Source of the DNA: a bacterium
Lineage (GTDB): Bacteria; Patescibacteriota; Minisyncoccia; Moranbacterales; UBA2206
Assembly (NCBI GenBank): GCA_021777675.1
Contig: JAJYDG010000006.1
Span: 1-40,975 of the forward strand
Length of the DNA stretch: 40,975 bases
Direction: 5' to 3'
Positions 24,298 through 31,693 of the stretch are shown here, piece by piece. The number at the start of each line of letters is the position of its first letter. The first letter of the stretch is position 1. Made by a program: the position numbers and the translations under genes. The notes under the pieces were generated by a model. That model ran no database searches and was not told the origin of the DNA. It saw only the letters and a program-made list of their open reading frames with translations.

Positions 24298-24693
24298 ATG
24301 TTAAAAATGAAAAACAAAATAATAAATATTGTTTTATGGATGGCTATTTTTTGGGAAGTAAATGTAAATATTACACTAGCAGCAACAACAGATACGCCAA
24401 CAAACTTAAACACCGGATTATCCAAATTAATGAATTTTGGTCTTAGTGGAACATCTATATTTGAACTCTTAAGCACCATTCTCAATTGGTTGCTTTCGCT
24501 TGTCGGGATTTTGGGCGTTCTTGGTTTTGTTGTTTCCGGAATTATGTATCTAACGGCTGCTGGAGACACGAAAGCAATCGATAGAGCCAAAAGTATTATG
24601 CTCTATTCAGTTATCGGAGTAATTGTCGCTCTTGTCGGACTAATCGTTGTTTATGCGCTTAGTTATATTTTTGTTGGAGGCACTTATGTTTAA
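24298..24693 (+). CDS. VirB2/TrbC-like small membrane (pilin-like) protein, paralogue
   Basis: 131 aa, or 128 aa if translation starts at the second ATG (24307). A signal peptide (to about residue 28) is followed by a polar stretch and two membrane helices. The basic turn is 'TAAGDTKAIDRAK' and the second helix 'YSVIGVIVALVGLIVVYAL'. It is very close to the preceding gene in the membrane half and divergent in the exposed N-terminal half. There is no Shine-Dalgarno sequence. Its own promoter (extended -10 at 24262-24269) separates it from the upstream copy, so the two subunits could be differently expressed. Confidence 0.78.
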   Translation: MLKMKNKIINIVLWMAIFWEVNVNITLAATTDTPTNLNTGLSKLMNFGLSGTSIFELLSTILNWLLSLVGILGVLGFVVSGIMYLTAAGDTKAIDRAKSIMLYSVIGVIVALVGLIVVYALSYIFVGGTYV

Positions 24694-24715
24694 TTAAATT
24701 CAATAGTGTTGCTAT

Positions 24716-25171
24716 ATGAAAAATAATTTAAAAATAAATTTGCTTTTGCTTTCCATTTTATTCGCAAGCCTTTTCCCGCTAACAAAAAAAGCGTTTGCCA
24801 GCAACACCGACTGCAGCGCCGTTCCGGGTAATTGCAAGACATCTTGCGCGACAACAGAATCGGAAGGAAGCGCTTTCTGCAGTGATTCCAGTCAAAAATG
24901 CTGTGTAACAATAGGACTTCCCACTAATACCGACGGGGTTTTTGGAATTCTTTCCAATACACTTAATTTTTTATTAAGCTTGGTGGGCATTCTATCTCTA
25001 TTGGGATTTGTCCTGGCAGGATTTCAATATTTTTTCATGGCATTTGATGAAAAATCAGTTGAAAAAGCTAAAAAAACATTTTCCGCTTCAGTTATTGGCT
25101 TGGTTATTGTTCTCTCGGGACTGATTATTATTTACGCCATCAGCAAAACCATTTTCGGATTGTCTCTTTAG
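24716..25171 (+). CDS. Cys-rich VirB2/TrbC-like membrane protein
   Basis: 151 aa. A signal peptide (about 1-28, ending AFAS) is followed by a 40-residue ectodomain with six cysteines ending in 'KCCVTIG'. Two membrane helices follow with the turn 'AFDEKSVEKAKK'. It repeats in single-module form the plan of the 304-aa protein. It follows the previous gene by 22 bp with no Shine-Dalgarno sequence and ends at a bidirectional terminator. Paired cysteines suggest a disulfide-stabilised exposed part, perhaps a minor or tip subunit (inference). Confidence 0.75.
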   Translation: MKNNLKINLLLLSILFASLFPLTKKAFASNTDCSAVPGNCKTSCATTESEGSAFCSDSSQKCCVTIGLPTNTDGVFGILSNTLNFLLSLVGILSLLGFVLAGFQYFFMAFDEKSVEKAKKTFSASVIGLVIVLSGLIIIYAISKTIFGLSL

Positions 25172-25179
25172 CCAAATAA

Positions 25180-25219
25180 AAAAAGACCGATCTTGCATAA
25201 CTGTGCAATTCGGTCTTTT
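25180..25219. terminator. Bidirectional terminator between convergent genes
   Basis: AAAAAGACCGA/TCGGTCTTTTT form an 11-bp stem (about 25180-25190 and 25209-25219). An inner TTGCA/TGCAA stem extends it. It lies between the plus-strand pilin-like block and the minus-strand membrane module, with A- and T-tracts on both sides. Confidence 0.85.
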
Positions 25220-25236
25220 TCCTCCTTTCCCCCAAT

Positions 25237-26367
25237 TCATTGATCGGGGATTTTTTTTATGGTTACTTTCCCTGATTTAATATTATCAGGAAAAGTAAAT
25301 CCTATCATTATTTTTTTACCCGGAGAATTAAACACTCCCCCGGGAACTCTTTTGAATTCTTCCGGCCCGATCTGTATCTTAATATCTGGCGGAAATACTT
25401 GCCATTTACCCCTTTCCAGATGATTGTAAGCCTCCCAGCCACCGGCAGGGATGTTAATGACAAGCTCCGTAACCTCCACCCCAGAATCTTCAGCCATGGC
25501 TTTGGCCTCAGCTTTGGCTTCTGCTTCAGCCTTAGCCTTGGCGTCCCATGACTGCCAATTCCAATCCAGTTTCCTGGTTGGAATCCAGCCCTCGTTGCCT
25601 TGTTGAAAGTCGCCGTGCCGATTAGGAAGCATGATTTTTGTCATGCCTTCTGCATCGGCATTAGCTTTTCGTCCATTAAGGTCTTCAACCATAACGGTTG
25701 TACCTTTCCGGACAGAAAAAACAGGCTGGCCAGATTTGTTATAAATTTGCGAGTCCTCAAGAATTTTCGCAAATATTCCCATTTCCGGCTCCGATTTCAT
25801 CGAACCTTTGTCGAGGGAATTTGCAATTTCCCCAACTTTATTTCCGCTGGATCGTCCAATGCTAGTTTGGAGTTGCGGAGATAAATTCCCAAATATTCCC
25901 CAACCAGCGACGATTGCCAGATAGATAAAAAGAATGATCGTTATTGGTCTGGCAATCCAACAACTAATCCAGCGCAATGGTTTAAGCATGGCAATTTGGG
26001 GAAGCGCTGAAAGAGATCCCCAAACAAGAAGGGCGAGCAATGCCCAAAATGCCGCTTGCCAATGCCCCAAAATTCCTCCGATTGTTATAATTGTTATACC
26101 GGCCATAAAATAAAGACCGCCGACAAATACAATTACAACTAAGGCCAGGATTAGGAGTATTCCTCCGATCCAGCCAATAGCGGGAACAGCAACTGCGCCA
26201 GCAATCGGTGCTACTCCGATAATAAAATCCCAAATCCTACCAAATATTCCGCAAATAATATTCCAGATTGCGGAAAAAATACTGATTAATCCCGCTCTAT
26301 AAGGAGTTATAAAAATAATACCAATAACTCCAATCATTACCAATATCCAAATTGGAATTTGTAACAT
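25237..26367 (-). CDS. Multi-pass membrane protein with an SH3-like extracellular domain, unknown function
   Basis: 376 aa from the ATG at 26367. That start is chosen because AAGGAG lies at 26375-26380; the open frame extends ten codons further but over the upstream gene's stop. About five hydrophobic segments occupy residues 1-160, rich in Ile/Gly/Trp. An SH3_3-like stretch follows (about 195-260: 'KILEDSQIYNKSGQPVFSVR', 'KGTTVMVE', 'GWIPTRKLD'). Next comes an Ala/Lys/Glu helical linker (about 275-295) and a C-terminal beta-rich segment ending 'SGKVTIKKIP'. SH3_3 domains usually bind peptidoglycan or protein ligands outside the cell. I do not recognise the family. It is co-directional with the 218-aa gene upstream (11-bp gap) and forms a two-gene unit. 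Confidence 0.7.
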   Translation of the reverse strand: MLQIPIWILVMIGVIGIIFITPYRAGLISIFSAIWNIICGIFGRIWDFIIGVAPIAGAVAVPAIGWIGGILLILALVVIVFVGGLYFMAGITIITIGGILGHWQAAFWALLALLVWGSLSALPQIAMLKPLRWISCWIARPITIILFIYLAIVAGWGIFGNLSPQLQTSIGRSSGNKVGEIANSLDKGSMKSEPEMGIFAKILEDSQIYNKSGQPVFSVRKGTTVMVEDLNGRKANADAEGMTKIMLPNRHGDFQQGNEGWIPTRKLDWNWQSWDAKAKAEAEAKAEAKAMAEDSGVEVTELVINIPAGGWEAYNHLERGKWQVFPPDIKIQIGPEEFKRVPGGVFNSPGKKIMIGFTFPDNIKSGKVTIKKIPDQ

Positions 26368-26378
26368 AATATTTCTCC

Positions 26379-27035
26379 TTATCTGTTTTCTCGCCATGCT
26401 TTGGCGCGTTCGGCCCAGTTGGCAGTGGTTTCGTTGAAGTCTTTGCGGTTGGCCTTCTCGCCTTCCGCAATTTTTTCCTTAAAAAACTTTTTTGTCGCAT
26501 CAACCGCAGGAGCGGTTTTTGATGCAACCACCTTAATATTCTCCCGAGCCAAGATGCGAAGCCTTTCGGCGTCATCTGTGGCGCTAACAATATCAAGAAC
26601 CAAATCCTCCGCGATCCTGATCGCGTCCGATTCGTCAGTGGAAGTTTTTTTCTTGGGCTTGTCCTTTGTCCCACTTTCCACCTCGGATTGTTTTGTGGTT
26701 TTTACCAGAATGTTGTGAATTCTTCTGGTAAATTCACTAGCCAACTTCGGATCAGACATCCTGAGTCGTCCGATCCATTCTTTTATTTGTTGTTTTTGAG
26801 CATCATTTAGCAATACCCCTTTGACGAGAACTTTCCGGAAGGAAATTTCATCGTCATCATTTTTTTCCGCGCTAGTAGAGCTTAATCCAAAAAGCTCGCT
26901 GGCCCTTTTTTCAATGTGAGTTCCGGCGCTATCTGTCATTGCGCCAAAAATTCTCCCAATAATTGGGATTGATGCTATCGCTCCCAAAATATCTGTTACT
27001 CCTTCTGCGAAATCCCTAACTCTCTTTGCTACCAT
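26379..27035 (-). CDS. Unknown protein, partner of the SH3-like membrane protein
   Basis: 218 aa from the ATG at 27035. AGGAGG seven bases upstream supports this start rather than the TTG at 27041. A mildly hydrophobic or amphipathic segment lies near the N terminus (about 12-38, 'ILGAIASIPIIGRIFGAM'). The rest is soluble, charged and mostly helical, with a Lys-rich acidic linker (about 120-135) and Ala/Lys/Glu helices at the C terminus. No conserved motif is recognised. The strong ribosome binding site and tight coupling to the membrane protein suggest the two act together. Confidence 0.65.
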   Translation of the reverse strand: MVAKRVRDFAEGVTDILGAIASIPIIGRIFGAMTDSAGTHIEKRASELFGLSSTSAEKNDDDEISFRKVLVKGVLLNDAQKQQIKEWIGRLRMSDPKLASEFTRRIHNILVKTTKQSEVESGTKDKPKKKTSTDESDAIRIAEDLVLDIVSATDDAERLRILARENIKVVASKTAPAVDATKKFFKEKIAEGEKANRKDFNETTANWAERAKAWRENR

Positions 27036-27201
27036 AATCAATCCTCCTTTTTTTATTTATATAAATTGTCAAGGTTCTTCAAAGTCAGTGCAAACATTTT
27101 CACACTAACTTGATATATTAACACGAAATGAAGAAAAAATCAATAGCATTGCTTAAAAACCCTCAAAATAAGGCTTTCTCGCCTTCGCTTTTTTTAGAAA
27201 A

Positions 27202-27230
27202 TTGACCAATCGAAATATTTTTGATAATCT
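27202..27230 (+). promoter_or_regulatory. Promoter of the tRNA-Cys/tRNA-Leu pair
   Basis: TTGACC (27202-27207) is followed after 17 bases by TAATCT (27225-27230), 23 bases before tRNA-Cys. Confidence 0.65.
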
Positions 27231-27253
27231 AAGGATGGTACTGATATTTTTTT

Positions 27254-27324
27254 GGTCCGGTGGCCGAGTGGTTAGGCAAGGGTCTGCAAAACCCTTTACA
27301 ACAGTTCAATTCTGTTCCGGACCT
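27254..27324 (+). tRNA. tRNA-Cys(GCA)
   Basis: The 7-bp acceptor GGTCCGG/CCGGACC, the D arm, the anticodon stem AGGGT/ACCCT with loop CTGCAAA (GCA), and the T arm AACAG/CTGTT with TTCAATT are all present. The discriminator is T, as usual for Cys. CCA is not encoded. Confidence 0.93.
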
Positions 27325-27336
27325 CAAAAAAAATCA

Positions 27337-27420
27337 GCCGCGGTGGTGGAATTGGTAGACACAAGGGACTTAAAATCCCTCGATCGCAAGGTCATGCGAG
27401 TTCGATTCTCGCCCGCGGTA
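27337..27420 (+). tRNA. tRNA-Leu(TAA)
   Basis: 84 nt, with a long variable arm typical of class II tRNAs. The anticodon stem AGGGA/TCCCT has loop CTTAAAA (TAA). The T arm is GCGAG/CTCGC. The acceptor closes with a G-T first pair. The discriminator is A and CCA is not encoded. It lies 12 bp after tRNA-Cys. Confidence 0.93.
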
Positions 27421-27427
27421 CAAATAA

Positions 27428-27458
27428 AACGCTTTGGCATTTCTGCCAAAGCGTTTTT
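27428..27458. terminator. Bidirectional terminator after the tRNA pair
   Basis: A perfect 12-bp stem AACGCTTTGGCA/TGCCAAAGCGTT with a TTTC loop is followed by TTTTT. It also ends the convergent 3D-domain gene (stop at 27479). Confidence 0.9.
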
Positions 27459-27478
27459 CACTTCCTTATTCCATACCT

Positions 27479-28030
27479 TTATTCATTGATTATTTCCGCC
27501 ATAAGCTTTCGCCTGCCGAAAGCAAACGCCTGTGTTTTTGTTTTCATATAAATATCAATTCTATTTCCTTCAATCGCCCCGCCGCGATCCTGACAAATAT
27601 AGATGCCATAGCCATCAATACTTATTTTAGTTCCAAAAGGAAAATTCATCGGGCAAGCAATTGTTTCATTTTCATGAACTATTACTCCCGAAGCTGTTAT
27701 TCCGTCACTTTTTCCACACTCATCAGCCGAAGCAGTATAGGCGGAAGCATTGATTTGAAATTTTCCGTCAGGGAATTTTTTATTTTTAATCTTATTTTTT
27801 TCTTCTTTTTGATCAAAAATCGCATTTCCACAGATAGACTGATCAATATTTTCTTTTGCATTGCAAGATGATATTTGAACATTTCCGGAAGTCAGAATGT
27901 TTTCGGCAATGCTTGGGTAGTTTATTTTTGTTTGATTAGAATCATCAGCTCTTGCGCTTTCCGTTGTCGCCAATAAACAAAAAGCGATAAACGACCCGCA
28001 AGCAAATGCCAACTTCGTTCTAATACGCAT
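27479..28030 (-). CDS. Secreted 3D-domain protein (RlpA/YocH-like double-psi barrel)
   Basis: 183 aa. A signal peptide (about 1-28, ending ESARA-D) is followed by a spacer with two cysteines and then a C-terminal 3D domain (about 92-183). That domain has 'INASAYTAS', 'GITASGVIVHENETIAC', 'PFGTKISIDGYG', 'CQDRGGAIEGNRIDIYM'; the Asp residues of the last motif name the family. Such domains occur in peptidoglycan-lytic transglycosylases and resuscitation or stationary-phase proteins. A cell-wall hydrolase role fits, next to a class A PBP gene. The N-terminal domain lacks LysM or SH3 binding modules. Confidence 0.88.
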   Translation of the reverse strand: MRIRTKLAFACGSFIAFCLLATTESARADDSNQTKINYPSIAENILTSGNVQISSCNAKENIDQSICGNAIFDQKEEKNKIKNKKFPDGKFQINASAYTASADECGKSDGITASGVIVHENETIACPMNFPFGTKISIDGYGIYICQDRGGAIEGNRIDIYMKTKTQAFAFGRRKLMAEIINE

Positions 28031-28161
28031 AGATAAACTCTTAATTGTTAAATGTTGATCTTAAAAAAAGGCTTTTTCGATCAACCGCGCATACTAGCAC
28101 AAGTTCCCTGTTTGGTCAAGCCTGAATTTATTTTTTTGGCTATAACAAGCATTTTTTAGAC

Positions 28162-28188
28162 AAAAAAACTCCGTGTAGGAGTTCTTTT
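28162..28188 (-). terminator. Terminator after the PBP gene
   Basis: AACTCC/GGAGTT (28167-28172 and 28178-28183) has a 5-nt loop. On the minus strand it is followed by T7 (28162-28168). It lies 24 bp past the PBP stop. Confidence 0.75.
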
Positions 28189-28211
28189 TCTAAAAAAATG
28201 TTTTTTAACAA

Positions 28212-30218
28212 TCAATGCTTTTTTTTGCTTTTTCGTTCTTTTCCGAGAGCGTTTTTTGCCATTTCTTCGGCTGCTGCTTGCTGATTGCTTAAGTCCTCCG
28301 GACTCAGAAGAATTGAATTATCTTGATTGGCGCTTGCTTGATCTTGATATGGAGTAAAAACTTCGCTAAAATAATCGGCGGGAATGGCGTCCATAAAACT
28401 GCGCCAAATCGGAGCAGCCGCAAAAATTCCATCCGCCTCTCCGCTCATCGGTTGCGAATTATTATTTCCCACCCAAACAGCAGCTGAAATTCTTGGCGTA
28501 TAGCCTACCGTCCATGCATCGCGAAAGTCTTGCGTTGTTCCTGTTTTCGCCGCCACAACTTTCCCCAAAATATTTAGTGGATTATTCACGCCGAAAGTCG
28601 CCGCCCTGGCATCGTTGTCTGATAAAATAGAATTAATTTTCCTCGCCACATCAGAAGAAATAACTTGCTCTCCGCTTGCGTTATCCGTATACAACTCTCC
28701 GGCATCATCATCTATTTTTTTAATCATATGTTGAGCATATTTCTTTCCGTCATCGGCAAAAACAGAAAAAGCGCTTGCCATTTCAATCGGTTTCACTTCG
28801 GCTCCGCCGATTGCCATTGAAAGTCCATAACGTTTTCGATCGGTTAATGTTGTAATTCCCAATCGCTGAGCCATATTGATTGCACTGTCAATTCCCACAA
28901 GAGAAAGTGTTTTAATCGCCGGAATGTTAAGCGACATTGCCAATGCTTTTCTCATTGGAAGAATGCCATGAAATTGTCCATCGTAATTTCGCGGAATATA
29001 ATCGGATCCGCTTCCATCGGGTCCAAAATCGGTTTGCGTATCAGAAATCAATGTTTCCGGTTGATAGCCCTTTTCAAAAGCCGTAGCATATACGATCGGC
29101 TTAAAAGCTGAACCCGGTTGACGGTTTGAAATTGCAACATTAACTTGCCCGTCAATCGATTTATCAAAAAAATCACGACTTCCGACGAGCGCCAAGACAT
29201 CCCCGCTTTTCGGATCGACAGCCACTAATGTTGCATTATTAGCATTATAATTTTTGTTTCTCACCACTCCGTCAGCAATTGTTTTTTGGGCAATTTTTTG
29301 CAAATTCAAATCCAATGTGGTAATTACTTTTAATCCGCCTTTTTCCAAAAAATCTCGCCCATATTTTTTTTCCAATTGCTCGATTACGCCAAAAACAAAA
29401 TGCGGTGCAAGTATTGGTTCAAAAAAAGGCTTTATTTTTGCCATTACATTTATTTTTTTTGCTTCATCAATCGCTTTGGCGGAAACTGTTTTTGAAACTT
29501 CAATTTTATCTAAAATACTTCTATAGCGAGCATTGATTTTTTCAATATTATTTCCATATGGAGAAAAATAGCTAGGCGCCTTTGGCAATGAAGCCAAAAA
29601 AACCGCCTCATCCAATGTCAAATCCTTTGCTTCTTTGCCAAAAAAAACTTTTGCTGCGGCGGAAACTCCATAAGCATTGGAGCCATACGGAACTTCGTTA
29701 AGATACATATCCAAAATTTGATCTTTGGTAAAATTCCTTTCCAATTTTATGGCAATCAACATTTCCATAAATTTTCGACGCACTGTTTTTTCCGGAGTAA
29801 GATAAATATTGCGCGCCAATTGTTGTGTGATAGTCGATCCTCCTTGCAAAATTTCTCCGGTTTCCATATTTGATTTTAATGCACGAAATATTGATAAAAG
29901 ATCCACACCGAAATGAGTATAAAAATTTTTGTCTTCCGTGGCAATCGTAGCAACACGCATAACATCGGGGATTTCACTGTGCGTTAAAACTTTGCGATTT
30001 TCCTCTCCATGAATTTCATATAACACTTGCGTCCCGGTGCGATCATAGATAGTCGAAGTTTGGGCCGGATGAAAATTCATAAGTTCTTGCGCACTGGGCG
30101 TTTGATATTTATAGATAAAAAATGTCGCCAATAAAAAACCGGCAATAACGACAAAAAAAGCCAACAATAAGCCTAAAATTATTTCTTTCAAATAATGCCA
30201 AAATAAATGTTTCCTCAT
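28212..30218 (-). CDS. Class A penicillin-binding protein (PBP1A-like)
   Basis: 668 aa. An N-terminal membrane helix (about 10-35) is followed by the GT51 glycosyltransferase with catalytic Glu in 'ATEDKNFYTHFG' (about 93), then 'GGSTITQQLARN'. A transpeptidase follows with S-x-x-K in 'PGSAFKPIVYA', S-L-N in 'AMSLNIP' and K-T-G-T-T. It polymerises and cross-links peptidoglycan outside the membrane. The basic Lys-rich tail has no PASTA or fibronectin domain. A weak GGAG sits 11 bases before the ATG. The presence of this enzyme and the 3D-domain protein shows the host builds a peptidoglycan wall. Confidence 0.95.
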   Translation of the reverse strand: MRKHLFWHYLKEIILGLLLAFFVVIAGFLLATFFIYKYQTPSAQELMNFHPAQTSTIYDRTGTQVLYEIHGEENRKVLTHSEIPDVMRVATIATEDKNFYTHFGVDLLSIFRALKSNMETGEILQGGSTITQQLARNIYLTPEKTVRRKFMEMLIAIKLERNFTKDQILDMYLNEVPYGSNAYGVSAAAKVFFGKEAKDLTLDEAVFLASLPKAPSYFSPYGNNIEKINARYRSILDKIEVSKTVSAKAIDEAKKINVMAKIKPFFEPILAPHFVFGVIEQLEKKYGRDFLEKGGLKVITTLDLNLQKIAQKTIADGVVRNKNYNANNATLVAVDPKSGDVLALVGSRDFFDKSIDGQVNVAISNRQPGSAFKPIVYATAFEKGYQPETLISDTQTDFGPDGSGSDYIPRNYDGQFHGILPMRKALAMSLNIPAIKTLSLVGIDSAINMAQRLGITTLTDRKRYGLSMAIGGAEVKPIEMASAFSVFADDGKKYAQHMIKKIDDDAGELYTDNASGEQVISSDVARKINSILSDNDARAATFGVNNPLNILGKVVAAKTGTTQDFRDAWTVGYTPRISAAVWVGNNNSQPMSGEADGIFAAAPIWRSFMDAIPADYFSEVFTPYQDQASANQDNSILLSPEDLSNQQAAAEEMAKNALGKERKSKKKH

Positions 30219-30380
30219 ATCAAAATGCTCCGTTCCTTCTTTAGAACGCTAGCATAATCCAAACCAAAAAAGCAAGTGGTATAAAAAATTTACATTTATT
30301 AGCCACTAATTAATCCTTATAGCCAAAACAAAAAAAATTAAAGCTAGCAATGTTGAATGATTTGCTATGAAAAAATAGAA

Positions 30381-30779
30381 CTATTCTGTTGTTTGTCCAT
30401 CAAATTCAGCCTCATTCGCTTCAGCTTCGGATTTGGTAGCTCTAATAATACCAACTTTATGATGAGCCGGAGAATAAATTGTATACATTTTCAGTTCTTC
30501 TGTTTCTGAAGTATTAATAATATTATGTTGAGCACCAGCGGGAACGACAATCGCCACGCCATCTTTCAAATCATATTCATTGCCGTCAATGATACATTTT
30601 CCCTCGCCCTTTTCGAAACGAAAAAACTGATCATTTTTTTCATGCACCTCCATGCCGATTTCCTCTTTTGGCTTTAGACTCATTAAAACTAACTGGCTAT
30701 TTTCCCCAGTATAAAGCACTTTGCGAAAATTTTCATTTTCCAAAGTATCTTTTTCGATGTTAGAAAAAAATCCTTTCAT
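30381..30779 (-). CDS. Cupin-domain protein
   Basis: 132 aa, single cupin. Motif 1 is 'EVHEKNDQFFRFEKGEG' (His and Glu/Gln ligands) and motif 2 is 'VVPAGAQHNIIN' (third His). The C terminus is short and acidic. Small cupins of this type range from sugar isomerases to metal-binding or regulatory proteins; no specific activity can be assigned. It stands alone between the PBP gene and the tRNA cluster. Confidence 0.85.
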   Translation of the reverse strand: MKGFFSNIEKDTLENENFRKVLYTGENSQLVLMSLKPKEEIGMEVHEKNDQFFRFEKGEGKCIIDGNEYDLKDGVAIVVPAGAQHNIINTSETEELKMYTIYSPAHHKVGIIRATKSEAEANEAEFDGQTTE

Positions 30780-30806
30780 ATTATTTTTTTTAAATAATTA
30801 AAAACC

Positions 30807-30880
30807 TGGTCGGGCTGCCCGGAATCGAACCGGGATTACACGCACCCGAAGCGTGCGTAATACCACTATACCACAGCCCG
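30807..30880 (-). tRNA. tRNA-Pro(CGG)
   Basis: The acceptor CGGGCTG/CAGCCCG pairs fully. The anticodon stem is CACGC/GCGTG with loop TTCGGGT (CGG, G37). The T arm is CCCGG/CCGGG. The discriminator is A and a 3' CCA is encoded (30807-30809). Confidence 0.93.
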
Positions 30881-30922
30881 ATTTTTTTATTTAAACAGAA
30901 AAAATATTAAAAGAAAACTTTG

Positions 30923-30994
30923 AGCGGGTAGGGGGAATCGAACCCCCCTCCTCAGCTTGGAAGGCTGATATAATAGCCACTATACGACACCCGC
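30923..30994 (-). tRNA. tRNA-Gly(TCC)
   Basis: The acceptor is GCGGGTG/TACCCGC. The anticodon stem is TCAGC/GCTGA with loop CTTCCAA (TCC). The T arm is GGGGG/CCCCC. The discriminator is T, the usual bacterial Gly identity base. CCA is not encoded. Confidence 0.92.
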
Positions 30995-31053
30995 TTTCTA
31001 ATTTGCCTTATATTTTAATTTTAACAGAATAATAAATTATTTTCAACTTTGCT

Positions 31054-31127
31054 TGGTCGGGGCGCCGAGACTCGAACTCGGACTACTTGGTCCCAAACCA
31101 AGCGCGCTACCATTACACAACGCCCCG
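31054..31127 (-). tRNA. tRNA-Pro(TGG)
   Basis: The acceptor is CGGGGCG/CGCCCCG. The anticodon stem is CTTGG/CCAAG with loop TTTGGGA (TGG, G37). The T arm is CCGAG/CTCGG. The discriminator is A and a 3' CCA is encoded (31054-31056). Confidence 0.93.
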
Positions 31128-31187
31128 GAGAAAACTACTTACAAATAATACTACTAAAAAATATTATCGTCAATGGTGCAAAAAACA

Positions 31188-31215
31188 ACAAAATCCCATA
31201 TCATTGGGATTTTGT
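31188..31215. terminator. Bidirectional terminator between HU and the tRNA cluster
   Basis: An 11-bp perfect stem (ACAAAATCCCA/TGGGATTTTGT) has a 6-nt loop. On the minus strand it is followed by a T-rich stretch. It lies 80 bp beyond the HU stop. Confidence 0.75.
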
Positions 31216-31294
31216 CGCTATCTTCTTATTTTCTTTCGCATCGAAAAACAAAACCGATACTTTCTGAGAAAATACATTCGATAAAACCGAAAAA

Positions 31295-31579
31295 CTATTT
31301 AACCGCCTCTTTTAAAGCCTTTCCGGCTGTGAATTTAGGAACAGTCATAGCTGGAATTTTAATTTTAGCTTTAGTTTGAGGATTGATTCCCTCTCGTGCA
31401 GCACGATTGGAAACTTTGAATGTTCCAAAGCCTGTCATTGTTACCTTATCTCCGCTTTTTAAAGCTTTAGTGATAACCTCAACCATTGTTTCCAAAACCA
31501 TCTCAACATCTTTTTTGGAAAGATCGGTTTTTCCACTGATTGCGCTTACCAAAGCATCTTTATTCATATTACTTGCCAT
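31295..31579 (-). CDS. hup: HU-family DNA-binding protein
   Basis: 94 aa, full DNABII fold. It has the N-terminal helices 'MNKDALVSAISGKTDLSKKD', the arm region 'GFGTFKVSNRAAREGINPQT' and the C-terminal 'VPKFTAGKALKEAVK'. It bends and compacts DNA as a homodimer. A strong AGGAGGTGATAAT leader places the start at 31579 rather than at the internal Met5. It is one of few core genes here with a good Shine-Dalgarno site, consistent with high expression. The 5' leader has a GTCCC/GGGAC hairpin (about 31603-31620). Confidence 0.93.
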   Translation of the reverse strand: MASNMNKDALVSAISGKTDLSKKDVEMVLETMVEVITKALKSGDKVTMTGFGTFKVSNRAAREGINPQTKAKIKIPAMTVPKFTAGKALKEAVK

Positions 31580-31693
31580 ATTATCACCTCCTTCTAATTG
31601 CGTCCCTCGCCTAATGGGACAGCATTAATTTTTTATACCTTCTCTTTCGCTTTATATATTCTAATACAATTGCTTTAAATAAAGCAAACGGTC

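Noticed and set aside
26368-26397. Longer start for the SH3-like membrane protein overlapping its neighbour
   Set aside because: AAGGAG at 26375-26380 is placed correctly for the ATG at 26367, and the extension lies over the preceding gene.
30807-30880. tRNA-Arg
   Set aside because: On the coding strand the anticodon loop is TTCGGGT, giving CGG (Pro) with G37.
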